Under the pieces are notes generated by a model that worked only from the letters and a program-made list of their open reading frames with translations, made no database searches and was not told the DNA's origin. 64,000 nt of DNA from Schaalia suimastitidis DSM 15538 (GTDB taxonomy: Bacteria > Actinomycetota > Actinomycetes > Actinomycetales > Actinomycetaceae), in contig NZ_AUBF01000006.1 in the NCBI RefSeq assembly GCF_000429105.1, positions 124,001 through 188,000 of the forward strand. The letters are read 5' to 3'. The first letter of the stretch is position 1; each line of letters starts with the position of its first letter. The position numbers and the translations under genes were made by a program. Positions 1 through 8,009 of the stretch are shown one piece after another.

Positions 1-1
1 G

Positions 2-625
2 ATTGAGCCGGAGATTCCGACCCAGGCGGTGCGCGATCTTTTCGGTGTGGCTTTCGGGCAGGTCGAGGAATTTGCGCGCCTGCTTGAAGACGAAGGTGAA
101 TTGCGCGGCCTTATTGGTCCGCGTGAGTTGCCGCGTTTGTGGTCGCGCCACTTGGTGAACTCAGCTGCGATCTTGGGCTTTTTACCTAAGAAGGGCCAGG
201 TACTCGATATTGGTTCGGGTGCTGGTTTCCCAGGTATCGTCGCGGCAATTGCGCGTCCAAATCTGGACTTCCATCTTGCTGAACCGATGCAGCGGCGATG
301 TGAATGGTTATATGACGTCGTTGATCATCTCGGCCTAGACAATGTCACCATCCATCAGGCACGGGCTGAAGAACTGCGCGGCAAAGGCAAAGCCGATGTG
401 GTTACTGCACGTGCGGTGGCGAATATGTCAAAGCTGATTCGTATGACGTCGAAGCTCATTGCGCCGGGTGGTTCACTGGTCGCGCTGAAAGGGCGAAGGG
501 CGCCGATCGAGGTAGAAGAAGCATCAATAGAATTAAAGCGACATCATCTGGGTGCGGCGATACACGAAGTGCCGAGCGTGATGGAAGATGAGGCGACATT
601 CGTTGTCGTCTGCCGCCGCATATAG
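2..625 (+). CDS. rsmG: 16S rRNA (guanine527-N7)-methyltransferase RsmG, 5' end cut by window edge
   Basis: Methylates N7 of G527 in 16S rRNA using S-adenosylmethionine. The SAM-binding motif LDIGSGAGFPG is clear, about 59-69 residues after a possible GTG at 29, and the N-terminal helix LIGPRELPRLWSRHLVN is typical of the family. The frame is open from base 2 and upstream residues read IEPEIPTQAV, so the true start probably lies left of the window; a GTG start at 29 would give 198 residues, slightly short. rsmG next to parA and parB is the standard gene order beside the replication origin. Product assignment is firm, the start is not visible. Confidence 0.95.
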   Translation: MEPEIPTQAVRDLFGVAFGQVEEFARLLEDEGELRGLIGPRELPRLWSRHLVNSAAILGFLPKKGQVLDIGSGAGFPGIVAAIARPNLDFHLAEPMQRRCEWLYDVVDHLGLDNVTIHQARAEELRGKGKADVVTARAVANMSKLIRMTSKLIAPGGSLVALKGRRAPIEVEEASIELKRHHLGAAIHEVPSVMEDEATFVVVCRRI

Positions 626-631
626 GCGTGA

Positions 632-656
632 CGCCCTCGTGCGGAGCTGAAGGGCG
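632..656. terminator. Weak hairpin after rsmG
   Basis: CGCCCT and AGGGCG can pair around a 13-base loop just after the rsmG stop, with no U-tract. It may end the rsmG transcript. The rest of the gap to parA holds nothing I recognise. Confidence 0.3.
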
Positions 657-811
657 ACTGCGCGACTGGGAATGTCGCGCGGCGGTGTGTTCTTCACACG
701 TCATATTCGATAGTTATTTCGCCTGCGCTGCATGTGCGTTTCGTCAGCTACGTTTCATTGGGCGTTCCGCTTGTGCTTTTTGCTAGGTTAGTACCTGGGA
801 AGGTTTGAGGC

Positions 812-1696
812 ATGACTACACACGATCCGATTTCTACGACACCGTTGTCCGACGCTATCGCACGGAATTTCCGCGATCTTCAGATGCTTGATGCCGCTGA
901 ATTTGCTGTTCCTGATGCCCCTGTCGTCGTTGCGATTGCGAACCAAAAAGGTGGTGTCGGGAAGACCACGACTACGGTAAATCTTGCTGCTGCCCTTGCG
1001 GACGGTGGCCTCAGAGTCCTTGTTATTGATGCCGATGCTCAGGGGAATGCGTCGTCGGCATTGGGCGTTGCACATCCATCTGGTACCCCATCTACCTACG
1101 ATGTACTGATCGGTCGTGAACGTCTTCGAGATGTACTTCAGGAATGTCCCGACGTTGCTGGGCTTTATGTCTGTCCTGCAACCATTGATCTTTCGGGCGC
1201 AGAGATTGAGCTCGTCGATATTGAGCGACGCGAGTTCCTTTTCTCCGTCGCACTGCGCGATTTCCTTGACGAAGACGCTGCCTTCGATGTTGTGTTAGTG
1301 GATTGCCCACCGTCGCTAGGACTGGTCACACTTAATGTGTTGGTGGCCGCAGATCAGGTACTCATTCCCGTGCAGACTGAATATTATGCGCTGGAAGGAC
1401 TGAGTCAACTGTGGAATACTATCGACCGTATTTCCCAGGCACTCAATCCACGTCTCCACGTTGGATCAATGTTGTTGACTATGGCAGACCGACGCACAAA
1501 GCTATCCGAAGAAGTTGAAGCAGAAGTCCGTCAACACTTTGGTGCGCTTACACTCGAAACAGTAGTGCCACGTTCCGTTCGCGTGTCGGAAGCACCGTCC
1601 TATTCACAGACTGTGATCACATATGATCCGCGTTGCGCTGGTGCGATTGCCTATCGCAAGGCGGCACTCGAGTTTAGCCGACGCTTGGCTGGCTAG
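812..1696 (+). CDS. parA: Chromosome-partitioning ATPase ParA (Soj)
   Basis: A 294-residue deviant-Walker ATPase that works with ParB and parS to segregate and position the chromosome origin. The P-loop KGGVGKTTT starts at residue 46, after a non-conserved tail of about 35 residues usual for actinobacterial ParA. VLVIDADAQGNASSALG and VLVDCPPSLGLVTLNVL are the other hallmark motifs. ATG at 812 follows a GGGAAGG ribosome-binding site. It lies downstream of rsmG, but 1.4 kb separates it from parB, whereas the two genes are usually adjacent; separate transcription is therefore likely. Confidence 0.96.
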   Translation: MTTHDPISTTPLSDAIARNFRDLQMLDAAEFAVPDAPVVVAIANQKGGVGKTTTTVNLAAALADGGLRVLVIDADAQGNASSALGVAHPSGTPSTYDVLIGRERLRDVLQECPDVAGLYVCPATIDLSGAEIELVDIERREFLFSVALRDFLDEDAAFDVVLVDCPPSLGLVTLNVLVAADQVLIPVQTEYYALEGLSQLWNTIDRISQALNPRLHVGSMLLTMADRRTKLSEEVEAEVRQHFGALTLETVVPRSVRVSEAPSYSQTVITYDPRCAGAIAYRKAALEFSRRLAG

Positions 1697-1801
1697 GTCG
1701 TGCGCCTCCGATGCGTGAAGATTTGGTCGCCTAGATATTGCCAGGACCATTCGTGTGTCGTGCGCCGTCAGCACTCAGGTGCCATTGGCCGTTACTCCGA
1801 G

Positions 1802-1817
1802 TGTTTCACGTGAAACA
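1802..1817. promoter_or_regulatory. parS site 1 (ParB-binding centromere)
   Basis: TGTTTCACGTGAAACA, a perfect 16-bp palindrome identical to the bacterial parS consensus, about 105 bp after the parA stop. ParB/CTP clamps load here and spread to form the origin-segregation complex. Confidence 0.97.
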
Positions 1818-3073
1818 TTCTCATACGTTGGTGGTGACTGCTTCACAATAGAGCCGTCGAGGCTGCAGTCTCGGTACGCAGGCACACTCGGTGAGAGTTG
1901 AATTGTGCGCTGTTGTGCCAGTTGAATGTTAAGTGTTTTCGGTGGTTGAAGCCCGACCGATGATTGACGGTTGGACGTTGGGGCCTTTCGGTGGCCGAGT
2001 TAAATGCGGCTTCGATGTCCGAATGTTAAAAGCCTTACAGCCAGGCTTGTCATTGATATTTTATTTCGTGTTCAGAAACGATGTTTACTCATTCATGCCA
2101 GTCATGTGACCCTGTTTATTGGGCATGCTTGATTGTCACCTTGCGTGAATAGTTGAGGTGACGTTGTCGACGCCTCACGCTGGCCACCTTAGTGTGTGGG
2201 CGAGTTGATGCTTTCGGTGTTAAGGATATTTTTGGACGGACGGGAGCGTTGGCGGCGGATGCGGTGTGGGCGTCTTCCACGATATCAGTGAGTATGGTTG
2301 CTGCACGCGAGGGAATGGCCTCAGTTGGAAACTTGATACCACTTCCGTCACCGCGGATAGTTGAACCCAAACCGTAATCGTAATTACGTGGCGATGCTTT
2401 GCCCACTGTCACGATGCCTTGCGCACTGTCACGATCGCTTCACCATGTTTGGTGCGCGAGGACGTGTTGTGCGCGCGAGGCCTGTGTTGGTGATATAAAC
2501 CTTCGGCCAGAAGCGTGGCCAGAACCTTCGATTAGAAGCTGGGCACACTCAAACAGAACGTCCACCAAAATCTTGCCGTTGAATATCATCAAGTGTTTTC
2601 GTTTGCACAATACGCCCAAGTGCTGAATATGATGTGCGCATGCGGCGGGCACGTTGAATGTGACGAAGATTAAGAAGTGTCCGTTCTCGCTTTATGTCAC
2701 TGCAATGAGAATCCGAATAGACGATTCTTGCGTTGCCACAGGTAGATCGAACACTGTATAGGCAGCGTTATGTGCCGATGACAGGCGATGACGTCGTAGT
2801 GACAAGGCGACTAGGCGCGGAATATACAGCGGCACCTGGTGAGGTGGACACATCGGCAAAAGTTGACAAGTACGCAGCGTGAGTCGCTCGCATCTTGCGA
2901 TGCTTATGGCATACTCAAGGTGTATCCGCATGTGATCAAGAATTGGCGCAGCAATAAGGCTCGTCACTGAAAGGCATTGTCTTTTTCTTTTGTGGCGACA
3001 ACTCAGTTCGCACCGATGCTGCGAGCAAGCCGAGTGACTGCAGCGTAACTTCATTGTGAAAGTGGAGGATCTA

Positions 3074-3089
3074 TGTTTCACGTGAAACA
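3074..3089. promoter_or_regulatory. parS site 2, just upstream of the parB start
   Basis: A second perfect TGTTTCACGTGAAACA, 36 bp before the preferred parB start codon. Its position in the likely leader suggests that ParB bound here could affect its own transcription (inference). Confidence 0.97.
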
Positions 3090-3125
3090 ATGGATCAGTG
3101 CTTCGATGGCTGGAGGGAGTTTGTC

Positions 3126-4517
3126 ATGGGGAACGAGAAATCAACGTCCACAGGTAAGGCACGTAAGAGCGGATTAGGACGAGGCCTCGGCGCACTCATT
3201 CCTCAAGTGGATGCTGACGAGGTTGTCGCTGCTACGCGTCCACTGGATGTCTTCTTTCCCGAATCAAAGGGCGGTAGTGCTTTACCGCGTGGAGGATCTG
3301 CACGTAGTCTTCTTCAACCGAAACAGAAGGCTACAGGAACACGTCATGCAGTGAAGGCAACAGCGGTGAGGTCGACGCAGGCTCAACATGACGTTGCTAC
3401 CATATCGGATAATGCTTCCACTAGACCGCCAGCTCAGGCTATCGGCACAGCGGATAATGGCGGCACCGTTCTGACGCAGGATCCTCCTCGATCCACCTCC
3501 AAGGGTTCACATACACGTGGCACGACATCGGATAAGCAAGATGTTTCACGTGAAACATCGGCGGCGACCTTCGGAGATGGGACGCTGAACCAGGAGCCCA
3601 CCGATGTGAAGGAAATGCGCGACAATGCCGCAACATACGCAGAATCATCGGCATCTACTATGCTCGCAGGTACTCAGTACGCAGAACTCCCCATACACCT
3701 GATCGTGCCTAATACTCGTCAGCCACGCGTTGTCTTTGATGAAGATGAGCTTGAGGAGCTCGTCGCATCGATTCATGAGGTGGGCATACTTCAGCCGATT
3801 GTCGTTCGTCCAATCTCACTCACAGGCGAACCATCAGCGCGTCTGAGGGAACTACTCGAAGAAAAACCTGATGCACGTTTTGAGCTCATCATGGGTGAAC
3901 GGCGGTTGCGTTCAGCTGAGCGTGCGGGCCTTAATGAAATACCGGCAATTATCCGCCACACCGATGATAATGATCTTCTCCGTGACGCACTATTAGAAAA
4001 CCTGCATCGAGCACAGCTCAATCCACTTGAGGAGGCGGCAGCGTATCAGCAGCTCATGGCAGATTTCGGCGCAACACAAGAAGAGTTGTCAAAGAAGATC
4101 GCGCGCTCTCGTCCTCAGATCGCCAATACCTTACGCCTGTTGAAACTACCACCGAGCGTGCAGAATAAAGTTGCCGCTCAAGTGATTTCAGCAGGGCATG
4201 CGCGTGCGCTGCTGTCACTTACTGAGACAAGAGATATGGAAATCCTTGCCGATAGGATTGTCGCTGAAGGCTTGTCGGTACGAACTACCGAGGAGCTTGT
4301 CCGCCTCGGAAAAGTGAAAGCCGCAGCAGCGAAGGTTGCTCGTATCCGCCCGCCTTCCAGCCCGTTGGCGACCCAAGTGGCATCTACGCTGGAAAACCTA
4401 TATGACACACGTGTGACCGTGAGTGAAGGGCGTAATAAAGGGAAAATCGTTATCGAATTTGCGGGAACTGAAGATCTTCAACGCATAGCGGCACTGATTA
4501 TGGCAAGCGACAAATAA
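3126..4517 (+). CDS. parB: Chromosome-partitioning protein ParB (Spo0J)
   Basis: A DNA clamp that loads at parS, hydrolyses CTP and is moved by ParA. Start ATG at 3126 is preferred over an ATG at 3090 because GGAGGGAG lies 6 bp upstream. The N-terminal GLGRGLGAL (residues 16-24) is the ParA-interacting helix. Residues of about 30-185 are a long low-complexity linker, then come the N-terminal CTPase domain (QPR near 199, GERRLRSAER near 257-266), the helix-turn-helix around SKKIARSRPQIANTLRLLKLP, and a short C-terminal dimerisation domain. The protein is 463 residues, longer than usual because of the linker. A parS site lies inside the linker codons. Confidence 0.96.
   Translation: MGNEKSTSTGKARKSGLGRGLGALIPQVDADEVVAATRPLDVFFPESKGGSALPRGGSARSLLQPKQKATGTRHAVKATAVRSTQAQHDVATISDNASTRPPAQAIGTADNGGTVLTQDPPRSTSKGSHTRGTTSDKQDVSRETSAATFGDGTLNQEPTDVKEMRDNAATYAESSASTMLAGTQYAELPIHLIVPNTRQPRVVFDEDELEELVASIHEVGILQPIVVRPISLTGEPSARLRELLEEKPDARFELIMGERRLRSAERAGLNEIPAIIRHTDDNDLLRDALLENLHRAQLNPLEEAAAYQQLMADFGATQEELSKKIARSRPQIANTLRLLKLPPSVQNKVAAQVISAGHARALLSLTETRDMEILADRIVAEGLSVRTTEELVRLGKVKAAAAKVARIRPPSSPLATQVASTLENLYDTRVTVSEGRNKGKIVIEFAGTEDLQRIAALIMASDK
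3542..3557. promoter_or_regulatory. parS site 3, inside the parB coding sequence
   Basis: A third perfect TGTTTCACGTGAAACA. In the parB frame it is read as VSRET (within DVSRETS, about residues 139-145), in the disordered linker where sequence constraint on the protein is low. Confidence 0.97.
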
Positions 4518-4631
4518 TCATAAAGTTTCAACAATGTGATGCGCGCGCGTTGATAATCTCACAAAGCTACTGGTCCCACCCATTTTCATCGGACAATGGA
4601 GTGACATCATCACGTGCGGTTAGGATTCACG

Positions 4632-5264
4632 ATGAGCACACACTCCGGCATTCGAGCGGTCTTGTTCGATGTTGGCGGTGTTATTGTTAACGCCCGGCCA
4701 GATCCCACTGAGACCGCCGCCTTACTTGGCATTCCCACTGACGATCTCACAGCGATTAGGCTCGTCGACCAGGCAATGTGGGCGCATCGAGATGCGTACG
4801 ATGCCGGTACAACCGACAAGGAATTCTGGGACCGCGTCGCAGGTGACTGTGGCCTAGAGGAAATAGACGACCACACCTTAGCTGCACTTGTGGCAGCCGA
4901 CACCGGTCGCCTTGACACCGCAGATCCGCGTGCCATCGCCATCGTTGAAGATTTCTACAACGCCGGTATCGTCTGCTCAGTCCTATCTAATGCTCCCCAT
5001 GCTATCGCTGACGCGATCAAGGCAGCTCCGTGGTATCGGCAGTACTTTAGCTCCGGCGTTTTTTCTGCTGAAGTGAATGTATGCAAACCACAGCGCGCTA
5101 TTTTCCGTCACGCTCTGGCAAATGTTGAGGTTGAACCGCAAGCCATTGTTTTTGTTGATGACCGGTGTGAAAACCTCCGTGCTGCGGAACTTCTTGGAAT
5201 GAAGACCGTTTTATGGGACGGAAGTGACGAGGCGGAATACGAGCTACGCTCTTATCTTCCCTAG
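4632..5264 (+). CDS. HAD-superfamily phosphatase
   Basis: A haloacid-dehalogenase-like hydrolase of about 210 residues. Motif I is DVGGV (first Asp is the nucleophile; the second acidic position is Gly, as in the YihX-like branch), motif II is the SNAPH segment, motif III Lys lies in VCKPQRAIFRHAL, and motif IV is VFVDDRCENLRAAELLG. A cap domain sits between motifs I and II. ATG at 4632 is preferred over GTG 4614 because an AGGA lies 7 bp upstream. The substrate cannot be predicted. It stands alone between parB and a convergent ligase gene. Confidence 0.85.
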   Translation: MSTHSGIRAVLFDVGGVIVNARPDPTETAALLGIPTDDLTAIRLVDQAMWAHRDAYDAGTTDKEFWDRVAGDCGLEEIDDHTLAALVAADTGRLDTADPRAIAIVEDFYNAGIVCSVLSNAPHAIADAIKAAPWYRQYFSSGVFSAEVNVCKPQRAIFRHALANVEVEPQAIVFVDDRCENLRAAELLGMKTVLWDGSDEAEYELRSYLP

Positions 5265-5393
5265 GGCGCTTAAGACAAACAGTCGCCTATCCTGCAGAAC
5301 CATCTATCCCGCACAGTTGCCGCTGGGGCGACACCACGCGCAACGCGATACGTACTGACCTGCTATCAGGTGCGCAGGGTCGTTTCCTACGAA

Positions 5394-5473
5394 CTGCTAC
5401 CCGCAGGAGACCCTATATGTGAGCTGTCAACCGCGCGAGTTCTTCACGTAGGAACTGCCGGTCACATAGGGTC
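5394..5473. terminator. Nested inverted repeats between convergent genes
   Basis: GACCCTATATGTGA (5409-5422) pairs with TCACATAGGGTC (5462-5473, two bases bulged). An alternative pairing, TTCCTACG (5394-5401) with CGTAGGAA (5447-5454), overlaps it. Placed between the HAD gene and the convergent ligase gene, this is most simply a bidirectional terminator region, though no strong U-tract is seen. Confidence 0.45.
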
Positions 5474-5485
5474 ATGAGGTATCGA

Positions 5486-6427
5486 CTATCGGCCCTTGGC
5501 CACAAAATTCACGATAGCGTCACAGGTTTGCCCGAATGAACCAGCGGCATCAGCAGCCTGAGGGAAAAGTGACGTGTCGGTCATACCGGGGGCAACATTG
5601 GCATCGATAAACCAGCAGGTCCCCGACTGATCAATGACAAAATCAATCCGCGACAAATCCCGTAAACCCAACACCGTGTGAGCCTGGATAGCAAGGGTAC
5701 AAATATCGTCGACTTGTTCAGCGGCAAGTCGAGCCGGAACGAAATACTGCGTGGAATCTGTGGTGTAGCGAGCCTCGTAATTGTAGGTGCCATCATCGGT
5801 GACAATCTCAACGGGTGGGAGGGCCACAGGGCCGTCGCCAAGATCCAATACCGAAACTGCAACATCACGACCAGAAATAAAACGCTCCACCATTATGTTT
5901 TCGCCGTAGGCAAAGGCGTCCACCATCGCACCACGAAGCTGCGTTGCGGTATCCGCCCGGGAAATACCTAGTGCTGAACCACCATCGGTGGGTTTAATAA
6001 CCACCGGATAGGTAATCGCTTCATTGAGCGCACCTAACACACTGGTGGCGCCGAGCTGCTGGAACAAGACCTGCGGCAGCGCCATCCACCCAGGCGTATC
6101 CACACCTGCCGCACCCAAAAGTGCTTTGGCTGTCGGCTTATTCGAGGCAAGTTTGGCCTGGGTTGACGACGAACCCACAAAAGGAATACTTAGAGACTCC
6201 AAAAGCGTCTGAAGTGAGCCATCTTCGCCAATAGCGCCATGAACAAGCGGCCAGATGACATCGGGTGCGAATTCGCTAACCGTGGCCAACAGGTTCCGGT
6301 CAAGATCGGCCACACGCACCTCGTGTCCATACTGCGTCAACGCATTGGCGACACGTCGACCACTACGTACCGACACGTCGCGTTCATGGGTCAGACCACC
6401 TGCGATGATAAGGACTTTCAGAGCCAT
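5486..6427 (-). CDS. D-alanine-D-alanine ligase family ATP-grasp protein
   Basis: A 313-residue ATP-grasp ligase resembling Ddl, which joins two D-alanines for peptidoglycan. Visible features: N-terminal IIAGGLTHERDVSVRSG (Ddl-type start), HGAIGEDGSLQTLLE, PFVGSSSTQAKLASNKPTAK, PVVIKPTDGGSALGI (ATP-binding lysine), and the metal-binding end WFIDANVAPGMTDTSLFP. It is shorter than typical Ddl (about 340-370), so it may be a second, specialised Ddl-like ligase. It follows an aminotransferase gene on the same strand (47 bp gap), suggesting co-transcription in amino-acid or wall metabolism. Confidence 0.85.
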   Translation of the reverse strand: MALKVLIIAGGLTHERDVSVRSGRRVANALTQYGHEVRVADLDRNLLATVSEFAPDVIWPLVHGAIGEDGSLQTLLESLSIPFVGSSSTQAKLASNKPTAKALLGAAGVDTPGWMALPQVLFQQLGATSVLGALNEAITYPVVIKPTDGGSALGISRADTATQLRGAMVDAFAYGENIMVERFISGRDVAVSVLDLGDGPVALPPVEIVTDDGTYNYEARYTTDSTQYFVPARLAAEQVDDICTLAIQAHTVLGLRDLSRIDFVIDQSGTCWFIDANVAPGMTDTSLFPQAADAAGSFGQTCDAIVNFVAKGR

Positions 6428-6474
6428 GATTTCACCTTCCGTATCGGTCGTAGCGCGACAAGAAATGGGTAGGA

Positions 6475-7821
6475 CTAGAGGGTATCGGTTGCAGGGGCAG
6501 TAGCAGGACCAGGACGGTGATCCGGTTCAGGCGCACCGGCCTGAGCAATATCGGCGGTACCAAACATTTCCACCAGTTCCATTTCCGCATTGATGACACC
6601 TGCGAGGCGACGCACGCCTTCGCGAATATTGTCGGGTGTGGGGTAGCAGAAGGAGAGGCGCATGTGATCGGCGCCGCGACCATCGTAGTAGAAGGCTGTG
6701 CCGGACACATAAGCAACCTGAGCGCGCACTGCGCGAGGCAGCATAGATTTCGCGTCTAAACCTTCGGGCAGGGTTACCCAGGTGTAGAAGCCACCTGCTG
6801 GCCGCGTCCATTCACACTGAGGCAGATATTCCTCCAATGCGCCCAGCATGGCGTCACGACGTTCCTTATACATTGATCGGAATGCTTTGACCTGGCTATA
6901 CCAGTCATAATCCGTCAGGTACTGCGAGAGGAACATTTGACCGAACATTGTTGGCGACAAGATTGCTGCTTCCGAGGCGAGGATAAGTTTGTCACGGATG
7001 GCATGTGGCGCAAGTGCCCAGCCGATACGCATACCTGGCGCGAACATCTTCGACACCGAGCCAAGATAGACAACACCTTCAGGCGCATAAGAACGCAGCG
7101 CAGGCAGAGGGTCAGAATCAAAACCGAGAAGACCATAAGGATTGTCTTCAAGGATGAGGATATGTTCACGCTCGCAGATAGAGGTAATCAACGGGCGACG
7201 TTCCTCTGACAAAGTGACCCCTGCAGGGTTTTGGAAATTGGGAATCGTATAGAGGAATTTGATGGACCGCCCCTGTGCGCGTAAACGCCGAATCGTTTCC
7301 TCAAGAGCCGAGGGAATAATGCCATCGTGATCCATATCGACGTGCACAACCTCGGCCTGGCGTGCACGGAAACAACCAAGCGCGCCGACATAGGATGGGG
7401 ACTCAGCAAGTACCACATCACCTGCGTCAATGAAGAGTTCGGCCATGAGGTCAAGGGCCTGCTGGGACCCGGTGGTCACCACAATATCGTCTGGGTCGGC
7501 GCCGATAATGTGGTCATAGGTCATAATGTCAGCAAGTTGGGCACGTAGAGGCTCCCATCCTTGACCAGAACCGTACTGCAGGGCCTGAGCACCATGGTTC
7601 AGAATCAGGCTCTTTGCCGACTCGGCGAGGCGTTCGAGGGGAAGGTCCTTCAGATTCGGCATGCCGCCAGCCAAGGAGACTACTTCAGGGCGCGATACAA
7701 CAGAAAAGAGTGCGCGGATCTCAGAGGCCCGCAGGTTGTGAGCTCGCTCGGCGTAGGCATCGAACCATGGATCCAACCTATTGCCTTGCGTTTCACCGAC
7801 ATGGTGCGTCGAATCGCTCAC
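6475..7821 (-). CDS. PLP-dependent aminotransferase (class I, LysN/2-aminoadipate transaminase-like)
   Basis: A fold-type I aminotransferase of 448 residues. VVSLAGGMPNLKDLP near the N-terminus, TTGSQQALDLMAELF, LYTIPNFQNPAGVTLSEERR and VYLGSVSKMFAPGMRIGW (PLP-lysine in SVSK) are typical of the MocR-like/LysN aminotransferase group without a DNA-binding domain. GTG at 7821 is preferred to an ATG at 7899 because AAGGA lies 8 bp upstream and the longer form adds a tail unlike the family. Substrate not predictable; aromatic or branched amino acids and 2-aminoadipate are family options. Likely operon with the downstream ligase. Confidence 0.88.
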   Translation of the reverse strand: MSDSTHHVGETQGNRLDPWFDAYAERAHNLRASEIRALFSVVSRPEVVSLAGGMPNLKDLPLERLAESAKSLILNHGAQALQYGSGQGWEPLRAQLADIMTYDHIIGADPDDIVVTTGSQQALDLMAELFIDAGDVVLAESPSYVGALGCFRARQAEVVHVDMDHDGIIPSALEETIRRLRAQGRSIKFLYTIPNFQNPAGVTLSEERRPLITSICEREHILILEDNPYGLLGFDSDPLPALRSYAPEGVVYLGSVSKMFAPGMRIGWALAPHAIRDKLILASEAAILSPTMFGQMFLSQYLTDYDWYSQVKAFRSMYKERRDAMLGALEEYLPQCEWTRPAGGFYTWVTLPEGLDAKSMLPRAVRAQVAYVSGTAFYYDGRGADHMRLSFCYPTPDNIREGVRRLAGVINAEMELVEMFGTADIAQAGAPEPDHRPGPATAPATDTL

Positions 7822-8009
7822 GGCACCGTCCTTCTGTTTCTGCTGCCCACACGGGCAGTGCTCCATTATCTGAAAAGGTCGCGCGACGAGTAGTGCCACA
7901 CGACTAAAGACATTTTGCCACTTTTTGACCTATATGTGCGACAGGCAACTCCGATCAGCCGCTGAGTTGACGACTTGCGTAATGGACCAGCTGCGGGCAC
8001 AGTACATTT

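Larger units (their letters stand above)
1697..3111. other. Gene-poor 1.4-kb spacer between parA and parB
   Basis: No reading frame here looks like a protein I know. The candidates (minus 2116-2412, plus 2399-2626, minus 2692-3090) are short, lack good ribosome-binding sites and overlap each other. The spacer has a consensus parS near each end (1802 and 3074). It also has a small tandem-like repeat: CACTGTCACGAT occurs twice near 2400-2435. It could be a degraded gene, a centromere-associated spacer, or encode an RNA; the sequence does not decide. Confidence 0.5.

Noticed and set aside
2116-2412. A 98-residue minus-strand frame in the parA-parB spacer
   Set aside because: No known domain and no good start signal; could be a remnant but not supportable as a gene.
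2692-3090. A 132-residue frame on the minus strand beginning MFHVKH
   Set aside because: Its first codons come from the parS palindrome and the rest resembles no protein, with no ribosome-binding site.
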